Of a DNA stretch of 64,000 bases, positions 27,032-35,235 are shown one piece after another. Each line of letters starts with the position of its first letter. The stretch's first letter is position 1. Position numbers and translations under genes: made by a program. This DNA comes from Oceanispirochaeta sp. M1 (GTDB taxonomy: Bacteria; Spirochaetota; Spirochaetia; DSM-2461). The stretch is taken from the NCBI RefSeq assembly GCF_003346715.1, contig NZ_QQPQ01000011.1, forward strand, positions 100,326 to 164,325. The letters run 5' to 3'. The notes under the pieces were generated by a model. It was not told the DNA's origin and searched no databases. It was given only the letters and a program-made list of their open reading frames with translations.

Positions 27032-28069
27032 TTACGGAGGGGTTATTTTTCCGTCCAGGTCCCAGAGAGCTTCCCAGGTCTGACCGTCTTTCCACAGGAA
27101 TACCTGACCCTTGATAAGGCGGCAATTCTTATCTATTTTGGACAGTTCTTCCATCTCTTCGTCTGTTAGAAGGTCTTCTACAGTCAGCTTGATATTGCTG
27201 AGGTACTCATTTCTGTGTACTGAGAAGGGGATAGGAACCTGACCTCTCTGTACAGCCCATTTCAGGCAGACAACCGCAGGATGCATGCCCAGACGGGCTG
27301 CGATCTTCTTAATTGCGGGATCTTCAATATCAACAGTATCTGTTGCGGTTTTGTCTCTGTCGGGTCTTGTGGGAGAACCGATGGGACAGAATCCGATGGG
27401 AACAATATTGTTCTCTCTTACAAAGTCAAACATTTCCTGCTGCTGGAAGTGGGGGTGAAGTTCCATTTCGTTACAGGCGGGCTGAATTTCAGCATCTTTT
27501 AATACCATTTTCAGTTTGGGAACGGACATATTGGAAGTACCTATATGCTTAACAAGACCCATCTCTACGAGCTGCTCCATCTGTCTCCATGTCTTCATAT
27601 AGCTTTCATGGATATAGGGTTTGGCATCGGGACTTCTTGAGTCAACATCACATCCGGGTGCATGATAGTTGGGGAAGGGCCAGTGAACCAGGAACAGGTC
27701 CAGGTAATCCAGCTGCAGATCTTTTAAGGACTGCTTGCAGGATCCAATTACATCATCGTGTCTGTCGTTCCATACTTTTGATGTGATCCACAGATCTTCT
27801 CTCTTAATTCCACCGTCCATGGCTTTTTTCAGAGCCTTACCGATAAGATCTTCATTGCCATAAACAGAAGCACAGTCGATGTGGCGGAAACCAACTTCGA
27901 TGGCACCTACAACAGCGTTGGCAATTTCTTCGGCTGTAAAACGGTCACTTCCGAAAGTTCCCATACCGATGGCGGGGATTTCAGCTCCGGTAAAGAGTTT
28001 TCTCTTTGGAACTTTTTTAGGATCTACACCATCTGAAGCCATGGCGAAGTCTTTTATTTCTACTGACAT
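27032..28069 (-). CDS. Aldo/keto reductase
   Basis: A 345-residue NAD(P)H-dependent aldo/keto reductase. The catalytic tetrad is visible: Asp65 and Tyr70 in HIDCASVYGNED, Lys98 in ITSKVW, and His129 in LFLVHWPFP. IPAIGMGTFG and HIGTSNMSV are family blocks, and IPFSVHRNEYLSNI is the cofactor-binding end. The insertion between His129 and the next helix (NYHAPGCDVDSRSPD) is typical of AKR5-type enzymes. Monocistronic, with its own terminator. The natural carbonyl substrate is unknown. Confidence 0.9.
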   Translation of the reverse strand: MSVEIKDFAMASDGVDPKKVPKRKLFTGAEIPAIGMGTFGSDRFTAEEIANAVVGAIEVGFRHIDCASVYGNEDLIGKALKKAMDGGIKREDLWITSKVWNDRHDDVIGSCKQSLKDLQLDYLDLFLVHWPFPNYHAPGCDVDSRSPDAKPYIHESYMKTWRQMEQLVEMGLVKHIGTSNMSVPKLKMVLKDAEIQPACNEMELHPHFQQQEMFDFVRENNIVPIGFCPIGSPTRPDRDKTATDTVDIEDPAIKKIAARLGMHPAVVCLKWAVQRGQVPIPFSVHRNEYLSNIKLTVEDLLTDEEMEELSKIDKNCRLIKGQVFLWKDGQTWEALWDLDGKITPP

Positions 28070-28346
28070 ATTCCTCTCCTATACTACCGCTACTGTTCTG
28101 CAGCCTCGGTAACTCAATTATTACATTTGCACAGGGCCTGGGATAAGACTCTGAAACAATAGACAGTTTTAGTGTGTTAGAACACCTATGTTTTGATTAT
28201 TTATACTATGGTTTCTCTGCTTTGGCAAATGAATTCGTATAAAAAGTATAAAAGATTTTCAAATAGAACTGTATCAATATGAAATCCTTAGTGTAAAGTG
28301 GTGGCTCAAGGATTATAGTATTATCTATGAAGGTCTGGAGAGCAAC

Positions 28347-30032
28347 ATGCTGAACTGGGATTATTCAATCGCAGATGCCATACAACTTATGATACCCATT
28401 CTCTGCTCCTTCTTAAGCACCGCAGTTGTCATTGTCTATCTGTTTCTCTATCGAAGTTTTAAATATAAAACCTATTTTGCCGGATTCCTTATCGGCCTTG
28501 GGGCTTTCTCCTTTGTGTTCTTTGAATCCCTGGTTATTATTTCAGGTTGGATTTCAATTCTGCATGTGGGTAGGATCTTTCATTATTTAGGACAGATCTC
28601 GGCCTGCTACTTTCTTTATTCCATGATGCTTTTCGCCTCCACTCTCACAAATGAAGAGGGCGGATTATCAAAAATCTCACTTTGCATGGCCAGAATAGGG
28701 CTGGGGATCGCAGTGGTTATCACCCTGATTTCTCTGATCAAACCCGACCTTTTTATCTCTTTGAAGACCTTTGCAGATTATGGCTATAATTCCCCCGGTG
28801 ATTTCGGGAGAGGAGCCGAAGGTCCCCTTTATACCATGAGGGATTTTCTGCTGGGCATATATATTATCACACTGATTATCATCTCAATTATCTCCCTGAT
28901 TATAAATAAAGGAGACATGAATACATTTCTTATAGTTGCAGGTACTATCTTCGCTGCACTCAGTGCCATAGATGATATCAGTTTTTTCCACTTCGGCCAT
29001 AATTTTATACTTAATCAGTTCCGATTTTCCCGCCTTTCGGTGGGCCTCTCAGTCATGAACGTTTTGATAATGACCTCCGTATTAAGGGACTACTTTCATA
29101 CCCAGGAGAAACTGACCGGGACTCACCTTAAGCTGCAGGCCACATATAACAGGCTTATAAGCTCAGAACTGAAATACAGAAAACTGGCCGAAGGAACCGA
29201 ATATGCCGTATTCTCTCTCAGCAGAGATTTTAAATTCCAGACATATAATAAAAAAGCACGTCTCTACTTTAACCTCAATGAAAAGAACCTCATCCTCCCT
29301 CTGCCTGATCTTTTAGGGCGCTCTGCCGAGAACAATCAGATATCCCGGCAGATCGTAGAAGAAAATCTCCGACTCCTGAGCCGGGATAAGGAATCGGTCA
29401 GCTTTCACTCCACCCTGGAAGCACCCCGCACCGGTGAGCCCGAAGAACTGGAATTCCATATTGATTATTACGAGAGTAAAGACGGGGATGTGGAATACAT
29501 CTGCCGGGCCGAGAAAATGAAAGCCGACAGGCTGATCCGCTCCATAGATAAAGAGAGTCTGCAGCTCAGCATCGAGAATTACATCATAGCCATTGATGAT
29601 GTAACAACCCGGCTTACGGGAGTCCTTCGCAAACATCTGGATGAAGGATCTGTTCTTATGATCAAGATGGGGCTTCAGGAGCTTATCATCAATGCTATTG
29701 AACATGGCAATCTTAATATCTCCTTTGAAGAAAAAAGCAAAGCCATGGATGATAAAACATATCTCGATTTTGTCCGGGAGCGGCAGAATAATCCTCGATA
29801 CAAAGATAGAACAGTCCGCATTGAGTACAGTCTCAGCAATGAGAAAGTACAGTACATAATCAGGGATGAAGGTGAGGGATTTGACTTTGATGAGACCATG
29901 AGAACTGTCGAAAAAAGTGTTGAAAAGGATTTCCTTCCTCATGGACGGGGCATCAACATGGCCAAAGTCTTATTTGATAAGATGGAATATAACAGCAAGG
30001 GCAACGAAGTTCTGGTGGTAAAGGAATTTTAA
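28347..30032 (+). CDS. 7TM-PAS-like protein with RsbW-type ATPase domain
   Basis: A 561-residue membrane sensor. Seven membrane segments (about 12-240) resemble the 7TMR-type input, then a coiled stretch and a PAS-like domain (about 268-390), then an HATPase_c_2 domain (about 430-561) with N-box QELIINAIEHGN, G-box RDEGEGFDFD and HGRGINMAK. No dimerisation/phospho-histidine region is seen between PAS and ATPase. The C-terminal domain is of the anti-sigma-factor serine kinase type (RsbW/SpoIIAB), so the output is probably phosphorylation or partner-switching rather than classic histidine-kinase signalling. The partner is not in the window. Confidence 0.75.
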   Translation: MLNWDYSIADAIQLMIPILCSFLSTAVVIVYLFLYRSFKYKTYFAGFLIGLGAFSFVFFESLVIISGWISILHVGRIFHYLGQISACYFLYSMMLFASTLTNEEGGLSKISLCMARIGLGIAVVITLISLIKPDLFISLKTFADYGYNSPGDFGRGAEGPLYTMRDFLLGIYIITLIIISIISLIINKGDMNTFLIVAGTIFAALSAIDDISFFHFGHNFILNQFRFSRLSVGLSVMNVLIMTSVLRDYFHTQEKLTGTHLKLQATYNRLISSELKYRKLAEGTEYAVFSLSRDFKFQTYNKKARLYFNLNEKNLILPLPDLLGRSAENNQISRQIVEENLRLLSRDKESVSFHSTLEAPRTGEPEELEFHIDYYESKDGDVEYICRAEKMKADRLIRSIDKESLQLSIENYIIAIDDVTTRLTGVLRKHLDEGSVLMIKMGLQELIINAIEHGNLNISFEEKSKAMDDKTYLDFVRERQNNPRYKDRTVRIEYSLSNEKVQYIIRDEGEGFDFDETMRTVEKSVEKDFLPHGRGINMAKVLFDKMEYNSKGNEVLVVKEF

Positions 30033-30112
30033 TTTAAAAAAAATTATACCAATTTGGAAGGACTAAGGGGTCCATTAAAGCTCTGGAGAGATATTTGCCC
30101 AGACCCTGGGGC

Positions 30113-30307
30113 TTAGGCAAACACATCAACCTGAACTGCATAGTCGTCGGGAAGGAGAGCTCTGTCTTTCCGGTCCCTTTTCTCTCTATCAGCGCTCTCT
30201 CTTTCCGCTCTGTCCCTATAATAGGACTCTGTAATTTCTCTCAGCTCCTGGATCGCTCTGCTAATGATCGGTTCAGGAACCTGAGTTTCCTCGATTCCCG
30301 TATCCAT
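30113..30307 (-). CDS. Small hypothetical protein
   Basis: A 64-residue, highly charged protein (MDTGIEETQVPEPIISRAIQ at the start, then an Arg/Asp/Glu-rich helix). The ATG is preceded by GGAG at a usable distance, within a short palindrome ATCGGA-GATA-TCCGAT. It lies downstream of dgt on the same strand (90 bases). A plus-strand frame overlaps it; I prefer the minus strand because of the ribosome site and helical composition. Function unknown. Confidence 0.45.
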   Translation of the reverse strand: MDTGIEETQVPEPIISRAIQELREITESYYRDRAERESADREKRDRKDRALLPDDYAVQVDVFA

Positions 30308-30396
30308 ATCGGATATCTCCGATAATCATAATAGCAGAACAGTTTGTGCACCCTGTGACTCTAAGGTGGCAATTCTGTGATTATCAGCCGCTGCAG

Positions 30397-31575
30397 CTAG
30401 ATCTTGAAACCGAAGTCCCGGGGAATCACCCTGCGTCTGAAGTCCTCGTTAAAGTAGCGGTCTGTCATGATGGCAATATAGTCCACCGCAATCCTCTCCG
30501 GCGGCATGGACTCAAGATAGCTCGGTTTCATCTTACGGCTCGCCCATTTATACACATAACTCGACTCATCCCGACTCACCAGCTCTTTCAGATAGGCCTG
30601 GTAGAGGTAACGGAACATCTTCTCTATCTTGCCGTCCTCGGTCTTCTTGCCGGGATGGAGGTAAATCCTCTTGTAATTGAACTCTAAAAGTTCCTGTAGA
30701 GCCTCACGGTAGGGATCTGAAAAGCTCAAACCCTTCCTGCCGAAGCTCTGCTCAATAAGATCGTAGGAGAGGCTCCGGATAATCCTGTCATTTCTATCGC
30801 CCAGAAGCTCTGTGATGCCTGAAGGGATCTCCTCCCGCTTCATCAGACCGATGGTGATGGCATCCTCAATATCCCGCCCGATATAGGCAATCACATCGGC
30901 AATTCTCACCACACAGCCCTCCAGGGTCATGGGCTTTAAAACCTTTCCCCGGCCGCCGTCAGAAAAGCACATCTCATACTCTTCCAGGAACCTCTCTGCC
31001 GTTTTCGTCCGATCCGGCAGATATATTTCCTCCAGCATCTCCCCGTTATGACAGAGAATACCATCCAGGACCTGCACCGTCAGGTTCAGTCCCCGCCCGT
31101 TATTCTCAAGCTCCCGTAGAGTCCGCACACTCTGTGCGTTATGGCTGAAGCCGCCGATTCTCTCATCCTCGCAGATTTTATTCAGGAATCTCTCACCATC
31201 ATGACCATAGGGAACATGCCCTAGATCGTGACCCAGAGCAATCGCCTCAATCAGATCCTCATTTAGACGCAGCGCCCGACCAATCTGTCTGGCAATCTTT
31301 GACACCAGCTGCACATGGAGCACCCTGTGGGTGATATTATCGTTTTGAAACAGGTAGAATACCTGGGTCTTGTCTATATAACGGGTATAGGAGAGGGAGT
31401 GGATAATCCTGTCGGTATCCCGGGTAAAGGAAGAGCGTATATCACCCCGGCTGTTATCCGTATTCTCGGGAGTCATACGAAGTCCGCGGCTGCTGGGACA
31501 GGCCTCTGATGACAGAGTCAGTTCCTCTCTTTGTTTATTCTGCGCAAGAATTGTTGAAACCAGTTTAGCATCCAT
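30397..31575 (-). CDS. dgt: Deoxyguanosinetriphosphate triphosphohydrolase-like protein
   Basis: A 392-residue HD-domain dNTPase. SYTRYIDKTQVF (62-73), His83 in ITHRVLHVQLV and the HD pair His116-Asp117 in ALGHDLGHVPYGHDGE are the dGTPase-family residues, followed by ADVIAYIGRDIEDAI. Such enzymes split dNTPs to nucleoside and triphosphate, controlling the dNTP pool and sometimes limiting phage. It overlaps the upstream SMUG2-type glycosylase gene by 11 bp, pairing dNTP control with uracil repair. Confidence 0.9.
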   Translation of the reverse strand: MDAKLVSTILAQNKQREELTLSSEACPSSRGLRMTPENTDNSRGDIRSSFTRDTDRIIHSLSYTRYIDKTQVFYLFQNDNITHRVLHVQLVSKIARQIGRALRLNEDLIEAIALGHDLGHVPYGHDGERFLNKICEDERIGGFSHNAQSVRTLRELENNGRGLNLTVQVLDGILCHNGEMLEEIYLPDRTKTAERFLEEYEMCFSDGGRGKVLKPMTLEGCVVRIADVIAYIGRDIEDAITIGLMKREEIPSGITELLGDRNDRIIRSLSYDLIEQSFGRKGLSFSDPYREALQELLEFNYKRIYLHPGKKTEDGKIEKMFRYLYQAYLKELVSRDESSYVYKWASRKMKPSYLESMPPERIAVDYIAIMTDRYFNEDFRRRVIPRDFGFKI

Positions 31576-32299
31576 CTTTGCATCTCCTGTAAGCCTTATT
31601 CAGTTCATGATCATACATATTCAGGAAGGTTTCTTTCTCTTTCAGTTTATACTGCAGCACCCAGCGGGGGTGGGGCAGAGGGAGTATCTCCTCAAAAAAA
31701 CAGTGTTCCGCGTTGAGCTCTTTCAGAATCTTGAAATTCTTACCCTTGCCAAGGGAAAAAGCAATCCGCCTCTCGGCCCCCATCTCTATCTGCCTTTTAA
31801 AACTCTCAACAAGCCAGGGTTTTAAATGGGCCATCAGAGCAGGCGTATCATAATAGTTCCGGTTCTTTCCCTCACAGGTAAAACCAAGCGGGGATAGAGC
31901 CGTAAGAAAATAGCGGCTGAAAAACAGCTCAGAACCACCCATGAAATTGATCATCTCATAAATAAAACGGCTTGAAAGCTCGCGGCCGCCTTTAAAATCG
32001 CAGTCAATCCCGCAATCATCCCGCAGTGAATCGGCATCGGTAAAATTAATCCCCGTCACACCACAGCCCAGGCGTCCCGGATTTATCCCGATGAGGAAAA
32101 TCCTCTTACTCTTATCACCATAGTATTTATTAAAGTAAAGACCCATCACACGCCTCACCTCATCCCCCTCATAGGGGTACAGAAGATCCGTATTATCAGG
32201 CAGGGGCAGGGGAATCCCCGTACTCGTGATAAACGAAAGGTAGGAGGAAGCAAAAGTGTTCTTATCAGGACTCATACCCATTTGTACCAAAGTTTTCAC
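31565..32299 (-). CDS. SMUG2-type uracil-DNA glycosylase family protein (DUF4918)
   Basis: A protein of about 236-244 residues. FLIGINPGRLGCGVTGINFT (about 78-97) is the substrate motif of the SMUG branch of the uracil-DNA glycosylase superfamily, and PLPHPRWVLQY is the second motif. The fit is best to the DUF4918/SMUG2 group, which excises uracil and related bases. The frame opens with GTG at 32299, but ATG codons at 32281 and 32275 are likelier starts; none has a strong ribosome site. It overlaps dgt by 11 bp. Confidence 0.8.
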   Translation of the reverse strand: MKTLVQMGMSPDKNTFASSYLSFITSTGIPLPLPDNTDLLYPYEGDEVRRVMGLYFNKYYGDKSKRIFLIGINPGRLGCGVTGINFTDADSLRDDCGIDCDFKGGRELSSRFIYEMINFMGGSELFFSRYFLTALSPLGFTCEGKNRNYYDTPALMAHLKPWLVESFKRQIEMGAERRIAFSLGKGKNFKILKELNAEHCFFEEILPLPHPRWVLQYKLKEKETFLNMYDHELNKAYRRCKDGC

Positions 32300-32317
32300 A
32301 GGGAGTATAGAGGCGGC

Positions 32318-32352
32318 TTCTCTCCTTCTGCCTGGAGGCAGTGCAGAGAGAA
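32318..32352. other. Intergenic imperfect hairpin
   Basis: TTCTCTC-ctt-CTGCC-tgga-GGCAG-tgca-GAGAGAA forms an imperfect stem upstream of the glycosylase gene, next to repeat copy B. Confidence 0.4.
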
Positions 32353-32391
32353 CCGGGCTTTCCGCTACTTCCTTCTAATCCTCGGGCATTC

Positions 32392-32463
32392 TCCGGCTCT
32401 GCTCCCGCGCCGCCGGGCCCTTCGGGAAGGAAACGCTGCAATCCCATGCCGTGGGGGAAGCTG
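32392..32463 (+). repeat. Interspersed GC-rich intergenic repeat, copy B
   Basis: Its first 28 bases (32392-32419, TCCGGCTCTGCT then CCGCGCCGCCGGGCC) match copy C at 51029-51056 with one difference. Its 3' part (CGGGAAGGAAAC, CTGCAAT, GGGGGAAGCT) matches copy A. It bridges the other two copies and shows one family. Confidence 0.7.
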
Positions 32464-32464
32464 C

Positions 32465-32544
32465 AAAAGTGATATCACATATGATATCAAAATTCCCCTT
32501 ATCTAAACGGCCATAAAAGTGATATCACATATGATATCAAAATT
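32465..32544. promoter_or_regulatory. Two identical 30-bp palindromic repeats 50 bp apart
   Basis: Bases 32465-32494 and 32515-32544 are identical. Each carries TGATATCA-N4-TGATATCA, itself a palindromic pair. The start-to-start distance of 50 bp is close to five helical turns, so a repressor could bind both on one face. They lie between the glycosylase/dgt operon (minus, starts about 32299) and the 3' end of the exported-protein gene. Operator function is inferred. Confidence 0.65.
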
Positions 32545-32576
32545 ACTGGTCATTATTATTTAAAAGCTGAAGGGGA

Positions 32577-33080
32577 TTAGTCGAAATTGCAGACAATCCC
32601 GGCACAGACCTGGGTAGTTGTATTGATCCATTTGGGAGGTCCGAATACAAGATCCTGCTGCAGCTCCATGGTGAGCTGCATATTTTTATGCACTCTGTAA
32701 CGGATTCCGCCTCTGATATAGGGGCCGATATGAAGTGTAAAGTCATCTGTAAATTCCATCTGCGTATTCAGACCGGCACCTGTTACGAAGGTCAGTTTGG
32801 TCTTAACTGGGAATAGGAAGTTAACACCCGCATTGATGGGAATCAGGAAATCAGCATCCACATCCCCCGTATCAGCAGTTTCAGTACGAATACCGAATGC
32901 ACCTGTCAGACTCAGCTCAATATTATTCTCCAGAGGAACATGGATACCCGTGCCCACAAGCATGTAAGAGTGCTCATAGTTGGGGAATGCTGCTCCCAGT
33001 GTAAAAGGAACAAGAGGGGATGCACTCAAGCCCATCGTTCCGGTAAATATCGTTATAATAAGTAATATTCTTTTTTTCAT
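32577..33080 (-). CDS. Small exported beta-barrel-like outer membrane protein
   Basis: The start is the ATG at 33080, with AAGGAG seven bases upstream; the frame extends further but into a repeat region. The 167-residue product has a signal peptide (MKKRILLIITIFTGTMGLSA) and alternating strands (VPFTLGAAF, ELSLTGAFGI, GVNFLFPV, GPYIRGGIRY, LTMELQQDLVFG), ending CAGIVCNFD. Predicted fold is an eight-stranded barrel like OmpW/OmpA-type or lipid-A modifying proteins; no catalytic residues were identified. Confidence 0.68.
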   Translation of the reverse strand: MKKRILLIITIFTGTMGLSASPLVPFTLGAAFPNYEHSYMLVGTGIHVPLENNIELSLTGAFGIRTETADTGDVDADFLIPINAGVNFLFPVKTKLTFVTGAGLNTQMEFTDDFTLHIGPYIRGGIRYRVHKNMQLTMELQQDLVFGPPKWINTTTQVCAGIVCNFD

Positions 33081-33088
33081 AAAAATCT

Positions 33089-33153
33089 CCTTAGGTTGCA
33101 TAGGCGAGCAGCAAGCTCTGCTTGCGACCAGCCTTAGGCTGCATAGGCGAGCA
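33089..33153. repeat. Direct repeat pair upstream of the small outer-membrane protein
   Basis: CCTTAGG(T/C)TGCATAGGCGAGCA occurs at 33089-33110 and 33132-33153 (22 bases, one difference, 43-bp period). GCAAGC-TCT-GCTTGC, a perfect 6-bp stem, lies between them. The first copy starts within the ribosome site of the gene. Confidence 0.75.
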
Positions 33154-33310
33154 ACCAGCCATAAACACATATATACAAAAATCGTCTTAAAAGGGGAAGG
33201 GTATTACTGAATTCAATTTTCTTTACTTCAATTTCATATAACTTTGAAGCATTGTCCCTGTTCCTTCTGTTCTATGAGACAAAATAGCAGTAAAATTGAG
33301 GAGAAGTCTA

Positions 33311-33832
33311 ATGGGAGACGCCGCAGTGGATCAGAATCAGCTGGAACAGATTGGAGCTTATGTTAAAAGCAATATGGCTCAGTGGATCAGGGAACAGAAC
33401 ATATATCCCTTTCCATCTCAGGAAAGAGGTCTCGATAAAGAACTTTTTGAAAGAATGGTGACAATAGAACAGCAGTTGAAATTCCAAAATGAGAAACTTG
33501 TACTCATGATGAAACAGTCTGATGAGCATTTTGAACAGTTGCAGAATAACATGGATTCCCGCTTTGAACAGACGCAAAATAACATGAATTCCCGCTTTGA
33601 ACAGACGCAGAATAACATTGATTCCCGCTTTGAACAGATGCAGGATAACATGGATACACGCTTTGAACAGACGCAAAATAATATGGATACACGCTTTGAG
33701 GAGCTGCAGAATAATATTGATACACGCTTTGTCTCTGTAGAGAAACAATTCACACGACTGTATACATTTCTCACAGCTCTTTTCTTAACAATGCTTGCAG
33801 GATTTATTCCTCTTATTATTAAATCCTTTTAA
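33311..33832 (+). CDS. Bdr-like protein with 11-residue coiled-coil repeats and C-terminal membrane anchor
   Basis: Start is the ATG at 33311 after GAGGAG; the product is 173 residues. An N-terminal part (YVKSNMAQWIREQNIYPFP) is followed by about seven 11-residue repeats of the form FEQTQNNMDSR (33-bp DNA units, about 33531-33730), a hendecad coiled coil, then a membrane helix and short tail (LYTFLTALFLTMLAGFIPL). The design, 11-residue repeats then one terminal membrane helix, resembles Borrelia Bdr proteins and DUF1640-type proteins. A degraded copy lies at 51597-51645. Function unknown. Confidence 0.72.
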   Translation: MGDAAVDQNQLEQIGAYVKSNMAQWIREQNIYPFPSQERGLDKELFERMVTIEQQLKFQNEKLVLMMKQSDEHFEQLQNNMDSRFEQTQNNMNSRFEQTQNNIDSRFEQMQDNMDTRFEQTQNNMDTRFEELQNNIDTRFVSVEKQFTRLYTFLTALFLTMLAGFIPLIIKSF

Positions 33833-33992
33833 CTAAAAACTGGGATATCTCATCATGGTAGAACTGAATCCCGGGCCTGGCAGCCAGACCAGGGCTCTGA
33901 CTGGGTAAACCATAGATCAAAGCCAGTTTACCACAGCCCAGCCTTCCAGCCTTCTCTCAAGTTAATTAGAGAATGGTGCTCAGGGATTTTTT

Positions 33993-35231
33993 TTAGTATG
34001 TGATTTCGTTGGCGGCCTCATACATGGCCACTATATTTTCAGGGGGTACTCCATCAACAATATTATGAACCTGATTGAATACAAAACCTCCATCTTTCAT
34101 AAGAATTTCGCTGTTCTTTTTGACATCATCCCTGACCTCCTGAGGGGTTGCTTTAGGCAGTCTATGCTGAGTGTCAATTGCTCCGCCCCAGAAAACAATG
34201 TCTTTACCGAATTCCCGCTTCAAATCGACAGGGTCCATCCCATCGGCCCCGATCTGTACAGGATTTATGATATCAACACCTGCGTCTATCAGGTCGGGGA
34301 TTATAGGCTTGATAGATCCGCAGCTATGTAAAAATACTTTCAAGTCGCTATGCTCATGTACATAGGAAAAAAGTTTCTTCTGTCTCGGATAGATGATTTC
34401 TCTGTATGTCTCAGGGTTGATCATCAGGGAAGACTGAGTTCCGAAGTCGTCACCGAATTGAATGACATCTACATGCCCGTTGATTGCACCGAGAACCTTT
34501 TCCAGCTTCTCCAGGTGTAATTCCACCAGGTTGTCAAAGAGCAGACCCATCTCATGGGGAGTCAACAAAAGATTCATTAGTAACTCATCGGTCCTATAAA
34601 GGAATTGTCCCATTTCAAATAGACTGCCCCCAAAACCTATCATTGAGGCATAGTCCGTCGTATCCTTCAATTCTTTTGCTTTTTCCTGCAGCTGCTGGTA
34701 GAAATCAGGATTACCCTCATTTTTCCAGAGAGGATCTGAGATGTATCCCCACATGGTCTTGCCTATTGCATGCCCAAGATCCGGGAAGCTGCTCTTCTCA
34801 ATACCCATGTAGGGCCATATGGTCTGCGTAAAATAGGCAATCCCTTCAGGCATACGCCCTATTATGTCATTTTCAGAGTCTATACAGACCCAATCGTTTC
34901 CCTGCTGTTCAAAATGAAGCCACTTGGGAAGGAGTGCCTGGGATCCGTCAGGAAGATTCCAGGGGCTCCAATCTTTATCCTCACCGGCATAGGCTCTGGC
35001 CAGATCGACTGAATCTACCTTGAATCTATCCAGATACCACTGTTCGGGTATTGCCAGCTGCTGGGCGGCATCATAGACCTTGGTTGATCCTTCTGTGATT
35101 TGAAGATGTTTCTTTAATGTATTGTATGGCATAGCCATGATCCCGGTAGATCTCATAGAACCGCAGTCTATGGGGAGTTTATCAGGCTCTTTATGATTAA
35201 TGGCGGCCTGTATACGTTGTCTACTTGTCAT
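33993..35231 (-). CDS. Uroporphyrinogen decarboxylase-like (UroD/MtaA family) protein
   Basis: Start is the ATG at 35231 after AGGATAGG; the longer frame to 35339 runs into the mannosidase gene. The 412-residue product begins MTSRQRIQAAINHKEPDKLP, the family's usual opening. HSCGSI and INPVQI (about 330-350) and FVFNQVHNIVDGVPPENI at the end belong to the COG0407 group of zinc methyltransferases and decarboxylase relatives. HxC is present, while a His stands where MtaA-type proteins have the last Cys. It begins four bases after the GH38 gene stop and so belongs to the mannoside operon; a heme role is unlikely. Its reaction is unknown. Confidence 0.78.
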   Translation of the reverse strand: MTSRQRIQAAINHKEPDKLPIDCGSMRSTGIMAMPYNTLKKHLQITEGSTKVYDAAQQLAIPEQWYLDRFKVDSVDLARAYAGEDKDWSPWNLPDGSQALLPKWLHFEQQGNDWVCIDSENDIIGRMPEGIAYFTQTIWPYMGIEKSSFPDLGHAIGKTMWGYISDPLWKNEGNPDFYQQLQEKAKELKDTTDYASMIGFGGSLFEMGQFLYRTDELLMNLLLTPHEMGLLFDNLVELHLEKLEKVLGAINGHVDVIQFGDDFGTQSSLMINPETYREIIYPRQKKLFSYVHEHSDLKVFLHSCGSIKPIIPDLIDAGVDIINPVQIGADGMDPVDLKREFGKDIVFWGGAIDTQHRLPKATPQEVRDDVKKNSEILMKDGGFVFNQVHNIVDGVPPENIVAMYEAANEITY

Positions 35232-35235
35232 ATTC

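Noticed and set aside
29313..29942. 209-codon minus-strand frame inside the 7TM-PAS gene
   Set aside because: Opposite a gene with clear ATPase motifs; composition is unlike a folded protein.
30095..30325. 76-codon plus-strand frame
   Set aside because: It overlaps the 64-residue minus-strand frame, lacks a ribosome site and is rich in Ser/Phe/Leu typical of a shadow.
32392..32463. tRNA or other stable RNA gene in the GC-rich element
   Set aside because: No cloverleaf, T-loop or anticodon arrangement could be drawn; copies differ in internal length.
32465..32544. CRISPR-like repeats
   Set aside because: Only two repeats with a 20-bp gap, no cas genes and a fully palindromic core; operators fit better.
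33308..33774. Long minus-strand frames opposite the Bdr-like gene
   Set aside because: They arise because the 33-bp repeats lack stops in several frames; the plus strand has the ribosome site, coiled-coil pattern and membrane helix.
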